Assembly (NCBI GenBank): GCA_021372495.1
Contig: JAJFUF010000038.1
Location: forward strand, 60,559-124,558
Reading direction: 5' to 3'
DNA: 64,000 nt
Origin: Lysobacteraceae bacterium
GTDB lineage: Bacteria; Pseudomonadota; Gammaproteobacteria; Xanthomonadales; Rhodanobacteraceae
Part shown: positions 24,736 through 33,382 of the stretch, in pieces
Layout of the letters: each line of letters opens with the position of its first letter
How positions within the stretch are numbered: position 1 is the stretch's first letter
Notes under the pieces: generated by a model
Seen by the model: only the letters and a program-made list of their open reading frames with translations
What the model was told of the DNA's origin: nothing
The model's database searches: none
Translations under genes and position numbers: made by a program

Positions 24736-26781
24736 ATGGACGCCTTCAATCCCCTGCTGATCGAATCCGGCCTGCCCGCCTTCGCGCGGATCCGCCCCGA
24801 ACACGTCGGTCCCGCGATCGACGCGATCCTGGCCGACTACCGCGCCGCCGCCGAGGCGCTGTGCGCGGAGGGCGCGCCGCGCGACTTCGCCCACGTGATG
24901 CTGGAACAGGAGCGCCTCGAGCAGCGCCTGGCGCACGCGTGGGCGCCGGTCGGCCACCTGCACGCGGTGCAGGATTCGCCGGCGCTGCGCGAGGCCTACG
25001 CCAGCGCGCTGGAGGCGATCACCGACTTCGGCACCGAGCTGGGCCAGAACCGCGCGCTGTACGCGGCGGTGCAGGCCGTCGCCGAACGCCCCGACTTCGC
25101 CGCGCTGCCGCGCGCCGCGCGCACCCTGGTCGAGCACGCGCTGCGCGACTTCCGCCTGGCCGGCGTCGCGCTGGAGGAGCCGGCGCGCTCGCGCTTCAAG
25201 GCGATCGCCAACGAACTGGCGAAGCTCTCCACCGAATTCTCCAACGCCGTGCTGGACGCCACCGACGCCTGGCACGAGCACGTCACCGACGAGCGCGACC
25301 TCGCCGGCATCCCCGCCTCCGGCCGCGCCGTGCTGCGCCAGTACGCCAGGGAGCACGACCTCGAAGGCTTCCTGGTCACGCTGAAGCAGCCCAGCGTGCA
25401 GGCGGTGCTGACCTACGCCGACAGCCGCGCGCTGCGCGAGCGCGTGTACTGGGCCTACCAGACGCGCGCCTCCGACCAGGGCCCGCACGCCGGCAAGTTC
25501 GACAACGGCGAGCGCATCGGGAAGATCCTCGCGCTGCGCCACGAGGCGGCGCAGTTGATCGGCTACGCCAACGCCGCCGAGGAATCGCTGGCCACCAAGA
25601 TGGCGCCGTCGACGCAGGCGGTGCTGGACTTCCTGCGCGACCTGGTGCGCCGCGCCAAGCCGGTGGCCGAGCGCGAGCTGGCCGAGCTGCGCGAATTCGC
25701 CCGCGACCAACTCGGCCTGACCGAACTGGAGCCGTGGGACATCGGCTACGCCGCGGAGAAGCTGCGCAAGCACCGCTACGACCTCGACGAGGAGGAGCTG
25801 AAGCCGTACTTCCCGCTGCCGGCGGTGATCGACGGCCTGTTCGGCGTGGCCGAGCGCGCATTCGGCGTCAGCCTGGTGCCGCGCGACGGCGTCGAGGTCT
25901 GGCACGCGGACGCGCGCTACTACGACGTGCGCGACGCCGCCGGCCGCACCATCGCCGGCTGCTACGTCGACCTGTACGCGCGCGCCGGCAAGCGCGGCGG
26001 CGCCTGGATGGACGTCTGCCGCGCGCGCTTCCGCGACGGCGAGACGCTGGAGCTGCCGGTCGCGTTCCTGACCTGCAACTTCGCGCCGCCCACCGAGGGC
26101 GTGCCCGCGCTGCTCACCCACGACGACGTGCTGACCCTGTTCCACGAGTTCGGCCACGGCCTGCACCACATGCTGACCGAGGTCGACCTGCCCTCGGTCG
26201 GCGGCATCGACGGCGTCGAGTGGGACGCGGTCGAGCTGCCCAGCCAGTTCATGGAGAACTTCGGCTGGCAGCGCGAGAGCCTCGACCTGTTCGCGCGCCA
26301 TTGGCAGACCGGCGAGCCGCTGCCGCAGGCGCTGTTCGAGCGCATGCACGCGGCGCGGCATTTCCACGCCGGCCTGTTCCTGGTGCGCCAACTCGAGTTC
26401 GGCCTGTTCGACTTCCGCCTGCACCTCGAATACGACCCCGCGCAGGGCGCGCGCGTGCAGCAACTGCTGGACGAGGTGCGCCGCGAGGTGGCGGTGCTGC
26501 ATCCGCCGGCGTGGCAGCGCTTCGCGCACGCCTTCACCCACATCTTCAGCGGCGGCTACGCGGCCGGCTACTACAGCTACCTGTGGGCGGAAGTGCTGTC
26601 GGCGGACGCGTTCGCGAAATTCGAGGAGGCCGGCACCTTCGACCGCGCCACCGGCGACGCCTTCCGCCGCAGCATCCTCGCCGTCGGCGGCTCCCGGCCG
26701 GCGCTGGAGAGCTTCGTCGAGTTCCGCGGCCGCGCGCCGACGCCCGACGCGCTGCTGAAGAGCTACGGCCTGGCCGCGTGA
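24736..26781 (+). CDS. prlC: Oligopeptidase A (M3 zinc metallopeptidase)
   Basis: PrlC (OpdA) is a cytoplasmic metallopeptidase that degrades oligopeptides, including cleaved signal peptides. The 681-residue length equals the E. coli enzyme. The zinc-binding HEFGH motif stands at residues 470-474 in LTLFHEFGHGLHHML, with the third ligand Glu in the following VEWDAVELPSQFMENF segment. The substrate-binding GGYAAGYYSYLWAE loop lies near the C-terminus. The ATG at 24736 begins MDAFNPLLIESGLPAF. It stands 34 bp before xthA on the same strand, but a -10-like TACAAT for xthA in that gap suggests a separate promoter. Confidence 0.96.
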   Translation: MDAFNPLLIESGLPAFARIRPEHVGPAIDAILADYRAAAEALCAEGAPRDFAHVMLEQERLEQRLAHAWAPVGHLHAVQDSPALREAYASALEAITDFGTELGQNRALYAAVQAVAERPDFAALPRAARTLVEHALRDFRLAGVALEEPARSRFKAIANELAKLSTEFSNAVLDATDAWHEHVTDERDLAGIPASGRAVLRQYAREHDLEGFLVTLKQPSVQAVLTYADSRALRERVYWAYQTRASDQGPHAGKFDNGERIGKILALRHEAAQLIGYANAAEESLATKMAPSTQAVLDFLRDLVRRAKPVAERELAELREFARDQLGLTELEPWDIGYAAEKLRKHRYDLDEEELKPYFPLPAVIDGLFGVAERAFGVSLVPRDGVEVWHADARYYDVRDAAGRTIAGCYVDLYARAGKRGGAWMDVCRARFRDGETLELPVAFLTCNFAPPTEGVPALLTHDDVLTLFHEFGHGLHHMLTEVDLPSVGGIDGVEWDAVELPSQFMENFGWQRESLDLFARHWQTGEPLPQALFERMHAARHFHAGLFLVRQLEFGLFDFRLHLEYDPAQGARVQQLLDEVRREVAVLHPPAWQRFAHAFTHIFSGGYAAGYYSYLWAEVLSADAFAKFEEAGTFDRATGDAFRRSILAVGGSRPALESFVEFRGRAPTPDALLKSYGLAA

Positions 26782-26802
26782 CGCGCCCTTCCAGGCCCGC
26801 CC

Positions 26803-26808
26803 TACAAT
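26803..26808 (+). promoter_or_regulatory. Candidate -10 element of xthA (leaderless)
   Basis: TACAAT (5/6) lies seven bases before the xthA ATG at 26816, and no ribosome-binding site separates them, so the message may start at or next to the initiation codon. Confidence 0.4.
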
Positions 26809-26815
26809 AAGCCGG

Positions 26816-27583
26816 ATGAAGATCGCCACCTGGAACGTCAACTCGCTCGGCGTGCGCCTGCCGCACGTGGAGCAGTGGTGCCGCGAGGTCCGGCCGGACG
26901 TGCTGGCGCTGCAGGAAACCAAGCTCGAGGACGCGAAGTTTCCGCGCGCCGCGCTCGAGGCGCTGGGCTACCGCTGCGCGTTCAGCGGGCAGAAGACCTA
27001 CAACGGCGTCGCCCTGCTGGCGCGCGAGGCGCCGCGCGACGTGCTCACCGACATCCCGGGCCTCGACGACGCGCAGCGGCGCATCCTCGCCGCGACGGTC
27101 GACGACCTGCGCATCGTCAACCTGTACGTGGTCAACGGCCAGGCGGTCGGCAGCGACAAGTTCGCCTACAAGCTGGACTGGCTGGAGAAGGTCACCGCGT
27201 TCCTCGCCGACGAGCTGCAACGCCATCCGCGGCTGGTCGTGCTGGGCGACTTCAACATCGCGCCGGACGACCGCGACGTGCACGATCCCGAGGCGTGGCG
27301 CGAGCAGGTGCTGTGCTCCACGCCCGAGCGCGAGGCGCTGCGCCGCATGCTCGCGCTGGGCCTGGTCGACAGCTTCCGCCACTTCGTGAACGACGCCGGC
27401 CACTACAGCTGGTGGGACTATCGCCAGGGCGCGTTCCGGCGCAACATGGGGCTGCGCATCGACCTGATCCTCGCCAGCGAGGCGCTGAGGCCGAGCCTGC
27501 AAGCCGCCGCCATCGACCGCACGCCGCGTGCCTGGGAGCGGCCTTCCGACCACGCCCCGGCGCTGCTTGAAATCGCCCCATGA
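26816..27583 (+). CDS. xthA: Exodeoxyribonuclease III
   Basis: ExoIII is the main AP endonuclease and 3' repair exonuclease of base-excision repair. The 255 residues show the family signatures MKIATWNVNSL at the start, LQETKLED (metal-binding Glu), YNGVALLAR, GDFNIAP (catalytic Asp/Asn) and the terminal SDHAP with the catalytic His. The ATG follows a TACAAT element by seven bases without a Shine-Dalgarno sequence. Its stop overlaps the next gene as ATGA (27580-27583). MutM, encoded about 15 kb away, supplies substrates for the same pathway. Confidence 0.96.
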   Translation: MKIATWNVNSLGVRLPHVEQWCREVRPDVLALQETKLEDAKFPRAALEALGYRCAFSGQKTYNGVALLAREAPRDVLTDIPGLDDAQRRILAATVDDLRIVNLYVVNGQAVGSDKFAYKLDWLEKVTAFLADELQRHPRLVVLGDFNIAPDDRDVHDPEAWREQVLCSTPEREALRRMLALGLVDSFRHFVNDAGHYSWWDYRQGAFRRNMGLRIDLILASEALRPSLQAAAIDRTPRAWERPSDHAPALLEIAP

Positions 27584-28251
27584 CCGACGAACATCCCACC
27601 TGGCTGGAATCCCTCGGCGACGCCGAACTGGACGAACTCGACCAGTTCCTGCGCGGCCACGCCGGCGAGGACGACCTGCTGCTGGACGGCGTGCACGGCC
27701 TGCTGACCGCGCTGGCGATCGGGCCCGAGCCGGCCAAGCCGGACGAGTGGCTGCCCGAGGTGCTGCACGCGCCGTTCGCCAGCGAGGCGGAGGGCGAACG
27801 CATCCTCGCCCTGCTGGCCAAGCTCAACGACTCGATCCCCGCCGAGCTGGACATGGACGCCTACGAGCCCATCCTCGGCGAAGTCGAGCGCGACAACGGC
27901 ACCGCGCTGACCGCCGCCGGCTGGTGCGAAGGCTTCAGCCGCGGCATCGACCTGCGCGCGGCGATCTGGGAAGCGCGCCTCGGCGAGGACACCGAGCTGA
28001 TGGAGCTGCTGACGCCGATCATGGCGCTGGCGGTGGACGAGGGCGTGCTGTCCGGCGACACCGAATTCGAAAAGCTCAGCGAAGCCGAATACGACGAATG
28101 CCTCGCGCAGATCCCGCAGGCGGTCGGCGCGGTCGCGCAGTACTGGCGCGTGCACACGCCCACCGAGCGCGAGCGCACCGCCGGCGGCGGCGCCTCCGCC
28201 AGCGTGTTCCGCGACCAGCCGCGCCGACGCGGCGGGCGCTGGGTGCATTGA
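27580..28251 (+). CDS. UPF0149 (YgfB/YecA) family protein
   Basis: This 223-residue acidic protein belongs to UPF0149: LDELDQFLRGH, the conserved LLDGVHGLLTALAIGPE block, LDMDAYEPILG, and the WCEGFSRGIDLR motif near the middle. The C-terminal SEC-C zinc motif present in many YecA proteins is absent; the tail is basic (RDQPRRRGGRW). The YgfB branch has been linked to transcription regulation in Pseudomonas, but that cannot be transferred here. The start overlaps the xthA stop by four bases, indicating translational coupling with DNA repair. Confidence 0.88.
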   Translation: MTDEHPTWLESLGDAELDELDQFLRGHAGEDDLLLDGVHGLLTALAIGPEPAKPDEWLPEVLHAPFASEAEGERILALLAKLNDSIPAELDMDAYEPILGEVERDNGTALTAAGWCEGFSRGIDLRAAIWEARLGEDTELMELLTPIMALAVDEGVLSGDTEFEKLSEAEYDECLAQIPQAVGAVAQYWRVHTPTERERTAGGGASASVFRDQPRRRGGRWVH

Positions 28252-28255
28252 GGGC

Positions 28256-28276
28256 GGGACTCGGGACTCGGGACTC
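28256..28276 (+). repeat. Three tandem GGGACTC heptamers
   Basis: GGGACTC occurs three times without interruption directly after the UPF0149 stop. A related GGGAGTCGGGAGT pair appears in the tdk-rep spacer near 13411. Confidence 0.85.
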
Positions 28277-28357
28277 GGAAACCGGAAGTCGGTACGCGCA
28301 ATCGGGGCTATGGCCGCCGCACGCACAGGGATCCCGCGGGCGCGCTTCTGCTTGTCT

Positions 28358-28394
28358 CCCTCTCCCCCGCGGGGAGAGGGTCGGGGTGAGAGGG
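28358..28394. repeat. Hairpin repeat CCCTCTCCCC/GGGGAGAGGG
   Basis: CCCTCTCCCC (28358-28367) and GGGGAGAGGG (28371-28380) form a perfect ten-base stem with a three-base loop, followed by TCGGGGTGAGAGGG, which can compete for the left arm. Sequences of this type are widespread intergenic repeats in Pseudomonas and Xanthomonas relatives. Confidence 0.75.
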
Positions 28395-28551
28395 ACGCCG
28401 CCGCAGGCGGCGTTTGCCGAACGGTCTCGCTCCTGGGAGCCCGATGCGTCCATTGGTATCGTCGCGCGAACGCTGCATCCCCTGCCGCGCTATTCCCTCC
28501 ACGCCCGCGCGGTCGCATCTTGAGCGCATTCCGCAGCCCGAGGAGGGCGCC

Positions 28552-29385
28552 ATGACTACCCGCACCATCGTCCGCCGCGTCCGCGGCATGCCCACCAGCG
28601 ACGGCGCCGGCGTCAAGATGACGCGCGTGATCGGCCAGCCCGCGCTGGACACGCTCGACCCGTTCCTGATGCTGGATGCGTTCGGCTCGGACAAGGGCGC
28701 CGACTACATCGGCGGCTTCCCGGACCATCCGCACCGCGGCTTCGAGACCGTCACCTACATGCTGGCCGGGCGCATGCGCCACGGCGACAACCAGGGCAAC
28801 AGCGGCCTGCTCGGCCCCGGCAGCGTGCAGTGGATGACCGCCGGCCGCGGCATCGTGCACTCGGAGATGCCCGAGCAGGAGGACGGCGAGATGCGCGGCT
28901 TCCAGCTGTGGGTGAACCTGCCGGCCAAGGACAAGATGACCGCGCCGCGCTACCAGGACATCGCGCCCGAGCGCATCCCCGAGGTGGATCCCGCGCCCGG
29001 CGTGCACGCGCGCGTGATCGCCGGCGAGCTGGCCGGCGCGCGCGGACCGGTCGGCGGCGTCGCCACCGAGCCGGTGTTCCTCGATCTCGCGCTTGCGCCG
29101 CACGCGCGCATCGAGGTGCCGCTGCCGGCGGCACACAACGCGTTCGCGTTCGTGTTCGAGGGCGCGGGCGTGACGATCGGCGGCGTGACGCTCGACCACT
29201 ACGAACTCGGCGTGCTGAGCGCCGGCGGGACCGTCGCGCTGGAGGCGGGCGAGGCGGCCGCGCGCCTGATCCTGGTCGCCGGCAAGCCGCTCAACGAGCC
29301 CGTCGCCAAGTACGGCCCGTTCGTGATGAACACGCCGCAGCAGATCATGCAGGCCATCGACGATTACCGCGCCGGGCGGTTTTGA
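28552..29385 (+). CDS. Pirin family protein
   Basis: This 277-residue bicupin of the pirin family, a non-haem iron protein, has in some bacteria quercetinase activity and in others a regulatory role; which applies here is unknown. The N-terminal cupin carries the metal ligands in FPDHPHRGFETVTYM, then in GIVHSEMPE (His and Glu). The C-terminal cupin is shown by AFAFVFEGAGVTIGG. An early MLDAFGSDKG loop and a final YGPFVMNTPQQI segment are also typical. AGGAGGG precedes the ATG at 28552 by five bases. It appears monocistronic. Confidence 0.93.
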   Translation: MTTRTIVRRVRGMPTSDGAGVKMTRVIGQPALDTLDPFLMLDAFGSDKGADYIGGFPDHPHRGFETVTYMLAGRMRHGDNQGNSGLLGPGSVQWMTAGRGIVHSEMPEQEDGEMRGFQLWVNLPAKDKMTAPRYQDIAPERIPEVDPAPGVHARVIAGELAGARGPVGGVATEPVFLDLALAPHARIEVPLPAAHNAFAFVFEGAGVTIGGVTLDHYELGVLSAGGTVALEAGEAAARLILVAGKPLNEPVAKYGPFVMNTPQQIMQAIDDYRAGRF

Positions 29386-29597
29386 GCAGTTCGTGTTTAT
29401 ACGCCCCCGCGTATCAATTGCGTATTGATGCGCGCGGCGAACACTTTGACTTTGTGCTATGTCGTGGTTAGGTTCTGCCGCTGCAGATCATCTTACTCAG
29501 GCTGATAGCCGTTGTGCTTGGTGATCTGTGTCGGAGGTGTGCAGCAAGTGTTCGCTGCTCCACCGTTCTGCCAAATATGGACAGGGGGGAAGCAAAA

Positions 29598-29930
29598 ATG
29601 GATCTTCGCGCTTTGATCATGTGCAGCGTTATTGCAGTGGCTGGTGCGGGATGCACCACGGTGAAAACGTTGCAAGCTACAGGCGGCAGTCGCGCAGACG
29701 GAGTAGTTGAGCTTTCGTTTGAATACGGAATGTTCGAGAAGCCCCAGGTTCAATGGGCGCAGGGTGCGGCGACCGCACGCGACAGATGTAGAGCCTGGGG
29801 CTATTCGAGCGCTGAACCCTTTGGCGGAACAGTTTCTACATGCCAGGCTCACGATGGATACGGCGGCTGCGTGCGCACCCTGGTTACGGCAAAGTATCAA
29901 TGCACTGGTTCTACGGCCTCCCAAAACTAG
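29598..29930 (+). CDS. YecR-like lipoprotein
   Basis: The 110-residue product is a small lipoprotein: MDLRALIMCSVIAVAGAGC gives a lipobox AGAGC with lipidation at Cys19. The mature part matches the YecR-like family: ATGGSRADGVVELSFEYGMF, then CRAWGYSSAEPFGG, STCQAHDGYGGC and a final KYQC. Six cysteines in the mature region could form disulfides. The function of the family is unknown. GGGGGA precedes the ATG. The gene and its 210-bp upstream region are clearly poorer in GC than the surroundings and are flanked on the right by dense repeats, which suggests acquisition by transfer. A promoter TTGACT-N17-TAGGTT at 29446-29474 is possible. Confidence 0.8.
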   Translation: MDLRALIMCSVIAVAGAGCTTVKTLQATGGSRADGVVELSFEYGMFEKPQVQWAQGAATARDRCRAWGYSSAEPFGGTVSTCQAHDGYGGCVRTLVTAKYQCTGSTASQN

Positions 29931-30004
29931 GACGTCGGGCGGCAGTTGAACCGCGGTGAAGCCGGCTGCGCCGGTTCCGCCCTAAATTCCTCAGGGCAGG
30001 GGCA

Positions 30005-30086
30005 TAGGATGCCGTGAGCGCAGTGAACCGCATCGTCCTATGGTGCGCGGCGGAGAGATGCGGTTCATTGCACTCACCGAATCCTA
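30005..30086. repeat. Long imperfect inverted repeat, about 31 bp arms
   Basis: The arm TAGGATGCCGTGAGCGCAGT... (30005-30035) is matched in reverse by ...CACTCACCGAATCCTA (30056-30086), with about five mismatches over 31 positions. The centre holds TCCTATGG. This is a REP/BIME-like intergenic module. Confidence 0.8.
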
Positions 30087-30094
30087 CGCGGCGC

Positions 30095-30142
30095 AGCGTG
30101 CGCTATGCGCGTGTGCAAGGCATCGTGCGCGGAGCGCACGCT
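30095..30142. repeat. Second inverted repeat, adjacent module
   Basis: AGCGTGCGCT (30095-30104) and AGCGCACGCT (30133-30142) are perfect inverted arms with a 28-base centre. It directly follows the module at 30005-30086 and lies downstream of the DPP-IV stop, where it could protect or end the transcript. Confidence 0.7.
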
Positions 30143-30162
30143 ACGTGCTGCCCGCGGGATGC

Positions 30163-32490
30163 TCACGGCCTGGTCGCGGCCGCCTTTGTTTTCGGCTTGC
30201 CGGCCGGCTTGGCCTTCGCGGGTTTCGCGGCTGCCGGCACGGCTTGCGCCGCCACGCACTGCGCGCCGCATTCGCCCTTCACCTTTTCGTCGAAGAACGC
30301 GGCGATGGCGCGGTAGGCGTGCTTCTTCATCTCCGGCGTGGACAGGCCGTGCTTGCCGCCGGGGTAGGTCATCAGTTCGAACGGGATGCCGCGGCGCTGC
30401 AGTTCGGCCATCAGCCGCGTGGAGTTGGCGAACAGCACGTTGTCGTCGGCCATGCCGTGGGCGAGGAACAGCGGCGCGGTCAGGCCGTCCAGCCAGGCGA
30501 ACACGGCGCTGCGCGTGTAGCCGGCAGGGTTCTGCTGCGGCGTGCCGAGATAGCGCTCGGTGTAGAAGGTGTCGTACAGGCGCCAGTCGGTGACCGGCGC
30601 GACCGACACGCCGCCGGCGAGGTCGGCGGAATCCTTGGCCAGCATCATCAGGTTCATGTAGCCGCCGTAGCTCCAGCCGAACGTGCCGATGCGCTTGCCG
30701 TCCACCCACGGCTGCGCCTTCAGCCAGCGGATGCCGGCGACCTGGTCGGCCACTTCCGCCGCGCCGAGCTGCTTGTGGATCACGTCGGAGAACGCGCGGC
30801 CGCGGCGCGCCATGCCGCGGTTGTCCAGCGTGAACACGACGTAGCCGTGCTGCGCCATGTACTCGGCGAACATGTCCGTCCAGCCGCGCGTGGCGAGCTG
30901 CGCGTTGGGACCGCCGTAGAAGGTGTCGAACACCGGATAGCGCTTGGCCGGATCGAAGCCGAGCGGCTTGTACAGGCGGTAGTAGAGCGTCTGCCCGTCG
31001 TCCGCGGTGATCGTGCCGAATTCGGGCAGCACGTGGCTGTCGCGGTAGGGCGCGTACGGGTGCCTGGCGTCGAGCGCGTTCGGTTCGATCCAGGCGACGA
31101 ACTTGCCGTCGGCGGCATGCACGGCGACCTGCGGCGGCGTCTTCGGATCGCTGAAGGTGTCGACGTAGAACGTGCCGCCCTTCGCGAACACCGCCTCGTG
31201 CCAGCCGTCGCGCTTGCTGATGCGCTGCGGCGCGTCGGCGTCGCTGCCGTCGAGCTTCAGCGCGTAGATCTGCTTGTCCGGCACGAAGTCCTTGTTGGAG
31301 GCGACGTAGACGCGGCCGGCCTTCTCGTCGACGCCGAGCACGCCGTCGACGTTCCAGGCGCCGCGGCTGAGCGGGTGCAGCAGCTTGCCGTCCAGCCCGT
31401 ACAGGTACAGGTGCTTGCTGCCGGTGCGCTCGCTGGCCCAGACGAAGGCCTGCTGGCCGTCGAGGAAGCGCAGGTCGTCGTTGAGGTTGATCCAGGTGGC
31501 GCTGGTTTCGGTGAGCAGCGTGCGCTGCTGCAGCGTGGCGGTGTCGACGAGCTGCAGGTCGAGCCGCTGCTGGTTGCGCGCCATGCGCTGGTAGCTCAGC
31601 CCCTTCGCGGCCGGCGTCCAGTCGACGCGCACGAGGTAGATGTCGGGATTGGCGCCGAGGTCGACCCAGCGCGGCTGGCCGCCGCCCGGCGCGATCAGGC
31701 CGAGCTGCACGCGCACGTTGGGATCGCCCGCGGCCGGATAGCGCTGCTCGACCACGTCGGTGCGGTCGGCGTAGATCTCGAAGCGGCGCACCACCGGCAC
31801 GTCGGCTTCGTCGTAGCGCTCGAACGCGATCAGCGAATCGTCCGGCGCCCACCAGTAGCCGGTGCGGCGGTCCATCTCCTCCTGCGCGACGAACTCGGCC
31901 TCGCCGTTGTGCACGGTGCCGCCGCCGTCGTGGGTCAGGCGCGTCTCCTTGCCGCTGGCGAGGTCGATCACGTAGAGATTCTGGTCGCGCACGAACGACA
32001 CGTAGCGGCCCTTCGGCGAGATCTTCGGGTCGAGCACGAAGCCGCCGCCGCGGGTCAGCTTGCGCACCGCCTTGGCGGCGGGCGCGGCGAGGTCGTACAG
32101 GTACAGCTCGCCGTTCAGCGGGAACAGCAGCCTCGCGCCGTCCGGCGACCACTGGTAGTCGAGGATGCCGTGCAGGCCGGCGGTGCGCGCGCGCTCGCGG
32201 CGCGCCTTCTCGGCGTCGGAGAGCTGCTCGCCTTCCGGCTCCAGCTTCTTCGAATCGACCAGCAGGCGCGTGCTGCGGTCCTTGACGCTGTATTCCCACA
32301 GGTCGAGCTGGTTCTGGTCCTCGGCCCTGCCGCGCAGGAAGCTGACGCGCGTGCCGTCGGGCGAGATCTTCAGCCCGCGCGGCGTCGGCCCGCTCAGTCC
32401 GGGATCCGAGTAGATGCGGTCGATGGTGAGTTTTTCCGCCATCGTGGGCAGGGCGACGGTCATCAGGCCGGCGAGCAGCAGGGCGCGCAT
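30163..32490 (-). CDS. Dipeptidyl peptidase IV-like S9 family serine peptidase
   Basis: This 775-residue exported peptidase removes N-terminal dipeptides, typically Xaa-Pro, from peptides. A signal peptide (MRALLLAGLMTVALPTMAEK) is followed by a beta-propeller (repeats such as ISPDGTRVSFLRG, WSPDGARLLF, ISPKGRYVSFV). The DPP-IV signature Glu pair is GEAEFVAQEEMDRRTGYWW. The alpha/beta-hydrolase domain has the nucleophile in GWSYGGY (Ser about 607), Asp in HGMADDNVLF and His in GGKHGL. The last 30 residues are Lys/Ala/Pro-rich (AKPAKAKPAGKPK), an unusual basic tail. GAGGAGG lies upstream of the ATG at 32490. Confidence 0.93.
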   Translation of the reverse strand: MRALLLAGLMTVALPTMAEKLTIDRIYSDPGLSGPTPRGLKISPDGTRVSFLRGRAEDQNQLDLWEYSVKDRSTRLLVDSKKLEPEGEQLSDAEKARRERARTAGLHGILDYQWSPDGARLLFPLNGELYLYDLAAPAAKAVRKLTRGGGFVLDPKISPKGRYVSFVRDQNLYVIDLASGKETRLTHDGGGTVHNGEAEFVAQEEMDRRTGYWWAPDDSLIAFERYDEADVPVVRRFEIYADRTDVVEQRYPAAGDPNVRVQLGLIAPGGGQPRWVDLGANPDIYLVRVDWTPAAKGLSYQRMARNQQRLDLQLVDTATLQQRTLLTETSATWINLNDDLRFLDGQQAFVWASERTGSKHLYLYGLDGKLLHPLSRGAWNVDGVLGVDEKAGRVYVASNKDFVPDKQIYALKLDGSDADAPQRISKRDGWHEAVFAKGGTFYVDTFSDPKTPPQVAVHAADGKFVAWIEPNALDARHPYAPYRDSHVLPEFGTITADDGQTLYYRLYKPLGFDPAKRYPVFDTFYGGPNAQLATRGWTDMFAEYMAQHGYVVFTLDNRGMARRGRAFSDVIHKQLGAAEVADQVAGIRWLKAQPWVDGKRIGTFGWSYGGYMNLMMLAKDSADLAGGVSVAPVTDWRLYDTFYTERYLGTPQQNPAGYTRSAVFAWLDGLTAPLFLAHGMADDNVLFANSTRLMAELQRRGIPFELMTYPGGKHGLSTPEMKKHAYRAIAAFFDEKVKGECGAQCVAAQAVPAAAKPAKAKPAGKPKTKAAATRP

Positions 32491-32575
32491 CGGAACCTCC
32501 TCGAGCGGAAGTGCCGATTAAAGCGCGCCGCGCGCCGCGCCGCCAAGCTTCGGCGGCGTGCCGCGCGGCTGCGGT

Positions 32576-33268
32576 TCAGGCAGTCTTCGCCTGGCCGAAC
32601 AGCACGCGGCGCTCTTCCTCGCTGAACGGCTGCGCGTTCAGGTACGGCTCGCCGCGGGCGTAGGCGCGCTGCGTGGCCGGGCGCGCGGCGATCGCGTCGA
32701 ACCAGCGCCTGAGGTGCGGGAAGTCGGCGAGGTCCATGCCCTGGCGTTCGTGCGGCACGATCCACGGGTAGCAGGCCATGTCGGCGACGGTGTAGGCGTT
32801 GCCGGCCACGAACGGGCGATCGGCAAGGCGCTTGTCCAGCACGCCGTACAGGCGCCGCGTCTCGTTGACGTAGCGGTCGATCGCGTAGGGGATCTTCTCC
32901 GGCGCGTACACCGCGAAGTGGTGGTTCTGCCCCAGCATCGGGCCGAGCCCGCCGACCTGCCAGAACAGCCATTGCAGCGCCTCGAAGCGGCCGCGCGCGT
33001 CGGCGGGCAGGAACTTGCCGGTCTTCTCGGCGAGGTAGAGCAGGATCGCGCCCGACTCGAACACGCCTAGCGGCGCGCCGCCGCCGACGGGCGCGGCGTC
33101 GACGATCGCCGGCATGCGGTTGTTCGGCGAGATCCTCAGGAATTCCGGCTTGAACTGCTCGCCCTTGCGGATGTCGACCGGCTTGATCGCATAGGGCAGG
33201 CCTGCTTCTTCCAGGAACAGAGTAATCTTGTGGCCGTTCGGCGTCGGCCAGTAGTAAAGGTCGATCAT
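32576..33268 (-). CDS. Glutathione S-transferase family protein (YfcG/nu-class-like)
   Basis: This 230-residue cytosolic GST resembles YfcG-type disulfide-bond oxidoreductases. The N-terminal thioredoxin fold starts MIDLYYWPTPNGHKITLFLEE, in which Thr and Asn (TPNG) take the place of the classical Cys or Ser. It continues with SPNNRMPAIVD and FESGAILLYLAEKTG (glutathione-binding). The helical domain shows YAIDRYVNETRRLYGVLDKRL and AYTVADMACYPWI. AGGAGAG sits five to six bases before the ATG at 33268. It is divergent from fdxA across 199 bp. Confidence 0.93.
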   Translation of the reverse strand: MIDLYYWPTPNGHKITLFLEEAGLPYAIKPVDIRKGEQFKPEFLRISPNNRMPAIVDAAPVGGGAPLGVFESGAILLYLAEKTGKFLPADARGRFEALQWLFWQVGGLGPMLGQNHHFAVYAPEKIPYAIDRYVNETRRLYGVLDKRLADRPFVAGNAYTVADMACYPWIVPHERQGMDLADFPHLRRWFDAIAARPATQRAYARGEPYLNAQPFSEEERRVLFGQAKTA

Positions 33269-33382
33269 GCTGCTCTCCTCGGCGGGAACCCGCGGCGCGC
33301 GGTGCGGAACCCGGCTCAAGGTCGGGGCGCGGCGCGCGCATTCAAGCGCCGGGAACCGTGCGCGCCGAGGGTCGGCGCGCGC

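Larger units (their letters stand above)
28252..28551. other. Repeat-rich intergenic stretch before the pirin gene
   Basis: These 300 bp hold no credible gene. They contain three tandem GGGACTC heptamers (28256-28276), a ten-base-pair hairpin repeat (28358-28394) and the smaller stem GCCGCCGCAGGCGGC just after it. The pirin ribosome site AGGAGGG is at the right end. Confidence 0.7.

Noticed and set aside
30040..32625. An 861-codon plus-strand frame opposite DPP-IV
   Set aside because: It is antisense to a complete S9 peptidase and consists of Leu/Arg/His/Val/Ala-rich repeats typical of antisense frames.
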